A DNA stretch of 64,000 bases from Desmodesmus armatus. Lineage: Eukaryota > Chlorophyta > Chlorophyceae > Sphaeropleales > Scenedesmaceae. The translations under genes and the position numbers were made by a program. The notes under the pieces are model-generated. The model ran no database searches and was not told the origin of the DNA. It was given only the letters and a program-made list of their open reading frames with translations. Below are positions 19,403 to 27,080 of the stretch, piece by piece; positions within the stretch are counted from its first letter, which is position 1, and each line of letters opens with the position of its first letter. The stretch covers positions 87,902 through 151,901 of the forward strand of contig VIIQ02000207.1 in NCBI GenBank assembly GCA_007449985.2, read 5' to 3'.

Positions 19403-19706
19403 ATGCCTTACACACAGAACAGCAAAGGAGCATTGAAAAAATCCTTGATTGTGTATAGAATGAAAATAGTATGTAAAGACCCTAATGAAGAAGATGAACT
19501 CACCTCTGTTGAAGACATTTTATATATTGAAGACTTCATTGAAGCACTCAACGACATCCACGCTTATTATACTTGGTTGTATGACGAATATAAACTTGAA
19601 GATATGGGGAAGATTGAACTATGGAGCAAAAAAAGACTTTAGAACCACTGGGAGATGTCGTGGGTTTTTTAGTCGCTATGGATACGGTGAAGCGCTACAA
19701 GTGTAA
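19403..19706 (+). pseudogene. Hypothetical acidic viral protein, frameshift in an A7 run
   Basis: The frame from ATG 19403 ends at 19642. Skipping one A of the run near 19627-19633 continues into DFRTTGRCRGFFSRYGYGEALQV and TAA at 19704-19706. The first part is acidic and helical (EEDELTSVEDILYIEDFIEAL). The homopolymer location means a sequencing error is possible. Function unknown. Confidence 0.5.
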
Positions 19707-19742
19707 GTTTGTTAATCAGTATTTTTCTATGATAATAATAAA

Positions 19743-20132
19743 ATGCCTTTTAGGTTCAACGGTAAGGAATACGATGGTAAAAATGAAGCAGAAAGGAAAG
19801 CATATTTCAAGGCTTACTTAATTGAATGGAGAAAAAACAATAATGACAAGACAAAGGAGTATAATAAGAATAACATTAAAAAAGTAAAGGAAGAACCATT
19901 GAGGAATGCGAAAAGATTGGAAAAACTGAAACAATGGCGTGAAACAAGTGAATACAAGGAAAAAGCCAAGCAAAAGGAACATCAAAGATACCACAACAAC
20001 GCAGAATATAGGGAACAAAAGGCAAAATATATCAGGGAGCGATATAGGAATGATGAGGCATTCAGGGAGAAGATGAAGGCAACATCAAAAAAACAATATG
20101 AGGCTAAAAAGGCACTCAAGGTTTCAGTTTGA
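19743..20132 (+). CDS. Basic protein with Tyr/Arg/Glu helical repeats
   Basis: 129 residues, about one third Lys/Arg. Repeated short units with the pattern Y-R-x-x-x-x-E-[FY]-R-E-[KQ] (YREQKAKYIRERYRNDEAFREK) predict a long charged helix. The same kind of unit occurs in 13458-13637 and 22618-22878, so the element carries a small family of such proteins. DNA or RNA binding is plausible but unproven. It overlaps the 3' end of the convergent zinc-finger gene by 17 bp. Confidence 0.65.
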   Translation: MPFRFNGKEYDGKNEAERKAYFKAYLIEWRKNNNDKTKEYNKNNIKKVKEEPLRNAKRLEKLKQWRETSEYKEKAKQKEHQRYHNNAEYREQKAKYIRERYRNDEAFREKMKATSKKQYEAKKALKVSV

Positions 20133-20316
20133 GAAAACGATGATAATTCTTGTTGTGGATTTTACTTAAATAATGATTGTGGGCTGATGATAAAGACATA
20201 GTTGTATCACAGACTTCACAGTAATAATTTGGAACAGGCACTTCGCTTTTTGGTTGTTGTTGAGCCTGTTGGACAAGTTCAACATTAACATTGATGTTGA
20301 AAGATGTTGATGACAT
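20116..20316 (-). CDS. Single C2H2 zinc-finger protein
   Basis: 66 residues. After an N-terminal Gln-rich tail, CEVCDTTMSLSSAHNHYLSK gives a C-x2-C-x(9-12)-H...H finger of the U1/matrin type (second His in KIHNKNYH). Such single fingers bind double-stranded RNA or DNA. It is convergent with 19743-20132 and, with 20353-20562, upstream in transcription of nothing obvious, each having its own AT-rich leader. Confidence 0.7.
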   Translation of the reverse strand: MSSTSFNINVNVELVQQAQQQPKSEVPVPNYYCEVCDTTMSLSSAHNHYLSKIHNKNYHRFLKLKP

Positions 20317-20352
20317 TTTTATTAGTAATATAGAAAAATTGTTTTAAGTATC

Positions 20353-20562
20353 TTACGCACGGCGTGATTGTATCCATTTGTCGTAAGCACATTCAAGGGC
20401 ATCTTTAAACTTATCACAAGCCAACATTTCTTTTAAATGACAACGCCACTGACCGATTGACTTTAAAGATTTTGCCTTGTCATCCATAATAGCATCTCTG
20501 GAGAAATCCCCAACAGCATCATCACGCTCAACTTGTTTTTTTATCCATTGATAAAAAGACAT
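20353..20562 (-). CDS. YozE/SAM-like domain protein
   Basis: 69 residues covering a whole YozE-type domain: SFYQWIKKQVERDDAVGDFSRD at the N-terminus matches the family pattern SFY-x-W-(L/I)-K-x-Q-x-x-R-D-D-x-(V/I)-G-D, followed by two more helices ending in a basic tail. YozE-like domains are small helical bundles known from Firmicutes and phages; their molecular role is poorly defined, with DNA binding suggested. Probably acquired from a bacterial or phage source. Confidence 0.75.
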   Translation of the reverse strand: MSFYQWIKKQVERDDAVGDFSRDAIMDDKAKSLKSIGQWRCHLKEMLACDKFKDALECAYDKWIQSRRA

Positions 20563-20754
20563 TTTATATGCTATAAGATAAACAAATTGAAATATAAACT
20601 AAAGACCCCTAACAAAATCCCTAAGTTTTGGTTGAGATACCCTAAAAAAACCCTAAAATCGTAAAATAAAATTTAGGGATTATTTTATTTTTCAGGGACA
20701 AGACTGTAATGAGTAATAAGATTAAAAAGTGCTATACACTGACTATTACTGTAA

Positions 20755-20856
20755 AAATCCCTAAAATATTTTAGGGATTTCAAAAAACTCAACATATAAA
20801 AAAGGTATTTTAAAATATCTGAGTTTTTTGAAATCCCTAAAATATTTTAGGGATTT
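20755..20856. repeat. Perfect 37-bp inverted repeat, candidate viral origin or bidirectional terminator
   Basis: Arms 20755-20791 and 20820-20856 are exact reverse complements, with a 28-bp AT-rich spacer. Each arm contains its own palindrome, AATCCCTAAAATATTTTAGGGATT. More CCCTAAA/TTTAGGG units occur at 20605-20690. The repeat begins 7 bp from the 3' end of the helicase gene. A cruciform-forming origin or a terminator are both possible. Confidence 0.9.
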
Positions 20857-20862
20857 AGGGAT

Positions 20863-22531
20863 TCAATCCAACTCATCAATTTCATCTTCCATCTCATATT
20901 CATTCTTGATACAACACTCTTTCCATATATTATTAACGGTTCTTCCTTTGTATTTAGTGTTAATTTTAAAGTCGTATTGAGCGATATTGTTGTTAAAATC
21001 ACTCTTTTTGCCCTTACTAACTTCCTCTTCCCTACACCATTCAATCCAACAAAACCACAAGTCTTGCCTCTCAACAATTGATTTTGCCTTTGGTTCAACC
21101 GTGTCATTGACAAATCGCACCATATAATCTTCCTTCTCTTGATATGCCTTGGTGTGAGCCATTACCTTCTCTGGTTCTCCAACATCTTCATCTGTCAATG
21201 AAAGAATGTATTTCATACAAGCATATTTCCAATCATCAAAGTAAGCACTGACATTCTCATCTTTAAAATATTTGTGGTTTGCCCCATCAACCTTGTCTTC
21301 CTCAACAAACTCTGCTTCAAAAGGCACACAACGCAGTTTCTTATAAGTCGCCTTTTCCTTAGTGTCAGGGATAGGCAAGTCATTACACAAAATCACCATC
21401 AACACCGAAGCCATAAAGGTCATCTTCTTTTCATATACACCACGAGTGCTAATTTCATCACCGCCAATGATTTCCTTGATAAGCGACATATTGAGAGTGC
21501 CGTTTGCCTCACTCAACACAGTAAGACGCTTATTGAGAAGTCCAGCAAGTTCCTCATTTGCCCCACTTTGTGCTACATTAGCGACCTTCTTGATGAGATT
21601 GTTGTTGCTCTTGACATAATACTCACCAAAGGTCTTTTTAATAAGGTTCGTCAATACTGTCTTACCATTATCCCCACTATTGTTGTAAAAGATAAGCACC
21701 AACTTTTCAACAATGCCTTGAAGTGCTTTGTTCCATCTCTTAAAGACATACCTACGCAAATCAATGTCAGGGATAATTTTTCCAACGAATGCCTCAAACT
21801 GATTGTAAGTGTCCTCATCAACATTCATCACATCATCATAATTGTATCCAACACTCAAAGTCATAAAGTGTTATCTTGCCTTTTCACCTGAAATCAACAT
21901 CTTCTTTTCAAAGTCATAAATCCCATCATTGAACCCCACACAACGGCTCTTCTTGTCAAAACATCTCAACAGTGTATTCATTCATATTGCTCTCGTTGAT
22001 ATGTTGATAATTCAGTTGTTTAATAATGTTGTCTTTGAAGGCACTATCACCCATCTTATCATATATCTTGTTAAGGGTATTGAGTAATGCTTGTGCCTTT
22101 TTAAGTGTATCCATTTGAGTTTGGTTTAATACACCCAGTTCAACCATCAAATTCGTCATCTTTTTTTGTTGGATTGACAGATGTTTGATGACATTTTCAT
22201 TTAACTTCTTTCTAATGATGTCAAGTTTGTGTATGATTGATGTGTTGTCTTTTTGTAGCACCCACAGCCCTGAATACATATTGTAGATGTAAATGTTTTT
22301 TTTCTCTCTGTTGATTGGAATGACAATGACATCATACTTGAGTGTCCTATCCAACGACTTACACAAAGTAGCAATGTCAGTGTGATTGACAGAGTTATTA
22401 GGAAGGAAGCGAAGACCAGCCCAAGCGTCATCTTGTTGTCCTTTCCATATATCATCAATAGTCTTGACTTCGTAGTCTTTGTTCCAAATTTTCATTGCTG
22501 GCTTGTTGTCTTGTTTGTTTGCTTCCTCCAT
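20863..22531 (-). pseudogene. SF3 / D5-like helicase, broken by one frameshift and one in-frame stop
   Basis: Three pieces in order on the minus strand. 22531-21956 (191 residues) is an N-terminal helical D5_N-like region. About 33 codons then follow in a shifted frame (FNDGIYDFEKKMLISGEKAR), ending at an in-frame TAA near 21871-21873. The SF3 core follows, 21864-20863 (333 residues). The core has a Walker A-like NSGDNGKTVLTNL, a downstream LTVLSEANGTLN (Walker B/B' region), GGDEISTRGVYEK and ILCNDLPIPD (motif C, with Asn). This hexameric helicase would unwind viral DNA for replication. No primase domain is evident upstream. The frameshift sits in a short T run; the TAA replaces what is probably Gln. 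Confidence 0.88.
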
Positions 22532-22595
22532 CTTTATATTTCTATTATAAATTACCTTTATATTATTATTTCAATTTTTTTCCGCACCTTAAATT

Positions 22596-22607
22596 GAGTA
22601 AGAAAAA
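22596..22607 (-). terminator. Recurrent TTTTTCTTACTC motif, copy 3
   Basis: Third identical copy, 10 bp after the stop codon of the minus-strand gene 22618-22878. Confidence 0.4.
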
Positions 22608-22617
22608 ATAAGTAATA

Positions 22618-22878
22618 TTATGGCTTAAGAACAATACCAGATTGTAGAATAGTTTTTGCTAATTGCCTTAATGGTTTGATTTGAGTTCTATAGTATTCCC
22701 TACTACGCTCGTTCATATCTTTAAAAGAAGGGTCTTCCGTTTTCTTCTTTTCTTCTCGTGTCTTTTGTTGTAAGCGGTATTTCTCACGATTTAAAGCATT
22801 CCATTCACGCCGTCTTGCGTTGGAGGCTTCCCTTCGTTCCTCATCAGTAAGATATTTGCGTGGTCGTCCAACTGACAT
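22618..22878 (-). CDS. AT-hook-like basic protein
   Basis: 86 residues starting SVGRPRKYLTDEERREASNA. GRPRKY resembles an AT-hook core (GRP) that inserts in the minor groove of AT-rich DNA. A long charged helix with REWNALNREKYR follows. Similar short 'RPRKY...EER' proteins are frequent in large DNA viruses of protists. It is the last gene before the right TIR. A DNA-binding role is inferred from the motif. Confidence 0.68.
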   Translation of the reverse strand: MSVGRPRKYLTDEERREASNARRREWNALNREKYRLQQKTREEKKKTEDPSFKDMNERSREYYRTQIKPLRQLAKTILQSGIVLKP

Positions 22879-23040
22879 TTTATATATTATGATATTCTAC
22901 CTTAAATTAAGAAAATTCTATATCATTTCAAATTTTTTTGGTGCGTTTATTAAATCAAAAAGCAATTTGACATTTGAAAGCAAGTTTTGTTTTGCTTTTG
23001 ACATCATATTCAAGAAGGAAGTTTTTACCATCAATCATCA

Positions 23041-23165
23041 TTATTGTTCCTTAAATGCTGTTGGAATGCGAAGGTGGCGGAAGTTGGAAGGTGCGGAAGG
23101 TCGAAGGTGCGGAAGGTGGAAGGTGCGGAAGGTGGAAGGTGCGGAAGGTGGAAGGTGCGAAAGGT
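23041..23165 (-). repeat. Right terminal inverted repeat of the virus
   Basis: Units of GCGGAAGGT/GGAAGGT run from about 23068 to 23165, the reverse complement of the left array, and are preceded inward by the counterparts of the left CGCCACCTTC and ATTTAAGGA segments. Unit order differs from the left side (more GGAAGGTGGAAGGTGC alternation), so the arrays have drifted. Confidence 0.87.
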
Positions 23166-23649
23166 GAAATGCTACTGTTGTGAGGAAATGGAGCGAATGC
23201 TTCAGCGTAGGTTGGAAAGCAAACAAATGGCTTCAGGACACTACTTGGAGAGCCGCAGGGTGCGTCGTCGCCGTTTCGGTGCTTGCTGTTTTGGCGATCG
23301 CGAGTGGCCTGCTACTGCTTTTGTCATATAGGCCGATGCGGCTGTAAAGCGAATGTAAAGCCATTTAAGGACAAGACAAGTTGTATGAATAGGTGCGGTG
23401 GAGTGGAATACGCTTCATCGCACAGGAATACTTTTATAACATCAAAAGTTTCCCAACGTGACTTACAGATTGATCAGTAGCTTGACTCGAACAGAGGGCG
23501 AACAACGTCGGCACCAACACGTCGGGTAGATGTTCTTAACTTAAGCCCGCATTTGCGACCAGTCTTGCTAAGCCCTCTCCCCTTACAACACAGTTGCTGC
23601 CACTCTGCTGTCAAATTGTGTGTCAAACGTCCAAAGGACTCAGTTGTAT
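23166..23649. promoter_or_regulatory. 5' flank of the cysteine-synthase-like gene
   Basis: Host-composition sequence between the right TIR and the first ATG of the next gene. Open frames here are short and give no recognisable protein. It should hold the core promoter and 5' UTR; no definite element seen. Confidence 0.45.
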
Positions 23650-26600
23650 ATGCTGAGGCCCGATTCAGGTCTTCACCAAACAGCCCTGCTATCATTCTGC
23701 CTTGGAGCAGCAGCGACGGCAGCAGCTGCACTTGCTCTGCACTGCTGGCAGCGCCACAGCAGCTGGAGAGATACATGGCGCAGCCTTGCAGGCGCCCGGC
23801 CAAGCCATGTCGGGCCTGTGGTTGATGGAGTGGAAGGCGCCATCGGCAACACACCTCTGATCCGCATCAAAAGCCTCTCAGAAGCAACAGGATGCGAGGT
23901 GACACCCGCATTGTTACCACTAGCACGGTGCAACACAGCATTTTGTTAGTCTTGCTCAACTGTGCTGCTGCTGCTGCTGCTGCTGCTTTAGGACATCATA
24001 CATCAGCACTTGCTCTAACAGGGTCTCACAGAGCCACCCGGCATACCCTTGAATGCGTACTTGGCAGGGCCCGCGTGCTGCCCCAAGGTCTTATGCATGG
24101 TAGTGTCTAGTCTGTGTCTTGTATTGTCTTGCTGCCACAGATCCTGGGCAAAGCAGAGTTCCTGAATCCTGGAGGAAGTGTAAAAGACAGAGTGGCGCTG
24201 CGGATCGTCCAGGAGGCACTGGTGAGCATCTGGGCTGCCTTCATGCTGCGCTGTGTGCTGTGATGCGCTGGCAGTGTGACGACATGCTGTGTCACCGCCA
24301 GGCCTATAGTCAAGGGAGCCAGCTGTGCCGGCGCAGTTTATGTCGTGCAGTGCTGGCAAGCGAAGCAAACAGTGTTGATTAGGCACAGCTGACTGGCAGG
24401 CGCATCAGCGTCAGCCCTTTGCCATACCCTTGCAGCACTGCTACCCTGCAATGCCGCTACAGCTAACAACATCACCTCTACTGGGGGCCACCTGGGTGCT
24501 GCTTTCAATTCTGCTGTGTCTCCAGCTCTGCTGATGGTGCTGACACTTACAGTCAGTCAGTGCTGTGTACAAATTCTTCACGCACCTTAGCTGACAGTCA
24601 GCACGTCGTCCGATGTCGTGTGCAGGCATCGGGCCAGCTCCAACCTGGCGGCCTCATCACTGAGGGTACTGCTGGCAGCACAGGAGTCAGCTTGGCAATG
24701 GTGCGTGTGGGTACAGTGTGCCTGCAGTTGCAGGGTGCCTATGACCATGCCAAGGGTCCTTGGTGGATGCAGGTACCGCCTTAGCAGTGTTGTTGGCTTG
24801 CAGCTGCAAGGCATAGACGGCAACACAGAGAAGCAATAAACGTGCACGTGCAGCTTGCAGCACGTGCTGCTCTGCACACTGCAACAAATCAGCTGGATGC
24901 AGACGTCCATGAGGCTGTTGTTGTTACTGTTAGTTGAGACCCGGCACCCACCATGTAGTGAGAAGGGGATGTCCTCTGCCCCATGCCTCGTGCCCAATGC
25001 TGTGTGCTGCCTCTGCTGTTTTGCTGCCCAGGTGGCAGCTGCATCTGGTTGCCACTGCTTCATCGCCATGCCGGATGATGCAGCCATTGAGAAGGCCCAG
25101 CTACTGCAAGCTCTAGGTGAGAGGTGGGTGGCAGGGCACTACCGTAGTATATACTGAGTAGTATGCAGTACAAGCGCTGCAGGGTACAGACAGAGCACTT
25201 GCAAGCGCTTTGCAGTGTGGCTTGGTGGGTGGGTTGGCATTTGGGCTTTCAGGTGTGTTCGTCAGCAGCATGGGTTAAGGTTTGTTGCCTGCGCCATAAC
25301 AGGGGCGGCTCTCATCACCTGTTGTAGTTGTGCTGTTGTTGTTGTGCCGCGCCGTGCCATCCTGTGCCATGCTGTGCAGGTGCTGAGGTGCAGCGGCTAC
25401 GGCCGGTGTCCATCACGCACCCGGAGCACACAGTCAACGTGGCACGCAAGAGAGCGGAGGATGTTCCTGGTGCCGTGTTTGCGGATCAGTTTGAAAACCT
25501 GGCAAACTTGAGGGCACACTTGGACACAGGTGAACCCTTGTTGGCTGCTGGCCAGCAGCCCCTCTCTGCCATGCTGTACTGCACAAGAGTAGTGTCCGTA
25601 CCTATCATTGCCAAGCCCAGTGGAGTCGTATGATGCATACAATGGCCTGCATACAAACTGCATCACATCGCTGTGTTGTGGGCTGTGCGTTCGATGCACC
25701 AACATTCGATGTCTCAAGGTGATATCATCCAGATGATGACGACTGATACACCCAAGGGACTGGTTAGGCGTGTTGCACATCAGCTTTGGCTGGTAGGAAC
25801 CATGCAGCAAACTCCTGCTGCTGTTGTGGCTGCTCTGGATGGCTGTCTCCCTGCAGGCAGGGAGATTCTCCTGCAGACACAGGGCCGCCTACATGCCTTT
25901 GTGTCTGGTGCGGGCACTGGGGGCACGATTGCTGGTGTGTCTCACGCTCTGAAGGCGCACAACCCCGACATACGGGTGGTACTTGCGGATCCTCCAGGCT
26001 CCTCACTCTTCAACAAGGCAAGTGCCTGCTGTGATGTCAGCAGGCATGAGGCATATAGCCTTCTTGGTGTTGTGTGCTCTGGGCCGAGGTGCTGTGTGCT
26101 CTGGGCTGAGCTGCTGCCTGCCCCACCTGGAGCTGTCAGGTTTGCTGCAATCAGGGGTCAGCTCAACCCCGGTAGGCAATGCCATTGATGTGTGGCGACT
26201 GTGTCTACGAGCAATATTTTTTCCCTCAAGGGAAACCTAGGGTGCAACTGGCAGATGAGGGAAGTGAGGCTTGGAGATCAACACTTGCAGTCAGACACGT
26301 TTCTGCCCTAACTTACAGCAGGTCGCTCCTGCGTCACTCTCACTGTTCTCTCTCTCTGTGTGTGTGTGCCCTCACAGGTGAAGCGTGGTGTGCTGTATAC
26401 CTGGCACGAGGCTGAGGGGAAGCGCCTGAAGAACCCGTTTGACACCATCACAGAGGGAGTGGGGCTCAACCGGCTGACAGCTAACTTTGCAGCGGCTGCT
26501 GTGGATGATGCTGTGCGTGTGACTGACAGGGAGGCAGTGGAGATGGCTGCATACCTTCTGAGGTGAGGCTGCTTGATGCGCCCCATGGTGGTAGCGCTGT

Positions 26601-27080
26601 AGGTGCTGGGCTGCGCTAAGCACAGGCTGTCTTAGGGTTGGCATCGCTCTCAAGTTGTGGTTACACTCCGCTATTCCGCTTACCAAAGAGCTGCATTGAT
26701 GGGGTGGGGAGGGACGTTTCTTCAGCTAACTTGCATGTTATTGCTGTCAACCGCAGTGTGGAGTCACTTGCAAGCACACATACAGGCTTCATGCGGCTCA
26801 GCGGGTTCAGCATGTGTTGGCGGCGTTGTATATATATGTGCCTGTGCGTTTTGTTTCTTGCAGGAATGATGGGCTGTTTGTGGGCAGCTCAGCCGCAGTC
26901 AACTGCGTGGGGGCCGTCAAAGCAGCTAGGGCCTTGGGGCCAGGTCACACAGTTGTTACAATTTTGTGTGATGGGGGTGCCAGGCACCTCAGCAAGTTCC
27001 ACAGCCCCTCATACCTCCAGGAGATGGGGTTAACCCCTGAAGCAACATGCACTGGCCTACAGTGGGTGGGGGCAGGTTGA
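23650..27080 (+). CDS. Membrane-anchored cysteine-synthase-like PLP enzyme (8 exons; Mcy1/fungal CS type)
   Basis: Exons 23650-23898, 24141-24221, 24626-24700, 25032-25116, 25380-25529, 25857-26017, 26378-26562, 26864-27080, giving 400 residues. All introns are GT-AG except the sixth, which has a GC donor (AAG|GCAAGT). Residues about 10-32 form a hydrophobic Ala-rich anchor. The fold-type II PLP core follows: GAIGNTPLIRI, NPGGSVKDR with the Schiff-base Lys, TAGSTGVS, AMPDDAAIEK, SGAGTGGTIAG (phosphate loop) and LFVGSSAA. GSTG in place of the usual GNTG, together with the N-terminal anchor, points to the group of yeast mitochondrial outer-membrane Mcy1 and fungal cysteine synthase 2, not plastid O-acetylserine (thiol)lyase. 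Its substrate is uncertain. The gene is divergent from the AKR2-like gene, with the virus between them. Confidence 0.9.

Larger units (their letters stand above)
6611..23165. mobile_element. Integrated Polinton-like virus (PLV/virophage relative), decaying
   Basis: A 16.5-kb block, much richer in A+T than its flanks and without spliceosomal introns, is bounded by inverted repeats built from a 9-bp unit. Inside are the hallmark genes of the PLV/virophage group: tyrosine recombinase next to one end, MCP, penton-like protein, FtsK/HerA-type packaging ATPase, SF3/D5 helicase, DNA methyltransferases and an S74-chaperone fibre. I see no DNA polymerase B, no retroviral-type integrase and no maturation protease, so it is not a canonical Maverick/Polinton. 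No clear target-site duplication flanks it, as expected for a tyrosine recombinase. A host SINE inside it, three in-frame stops and several frameshifts show a resident, partly inactivated copy. PLV versus virophage is inferred from gene content only. Confidence 0.9.

Noticed and set aside
20605..20690. Interstitial telomere array
   Set aside because: CCCTAAA units are few, scattered and inside viral DNA; not a head-to-tail telomeric tract.
21274..21891. 205-residue plus-strand frame
   Set aside because: Antisense of the SF3 helicase core, which has clear motifs on the other strand.
6611..23165. Maverick/Polinton transposon or retroelement instead of a PLV
   Set aside because: No protein-primed DNA polymerase B, no RVE-type integrase, no reverse transcriptase; the recombinase is of tyrosine type.
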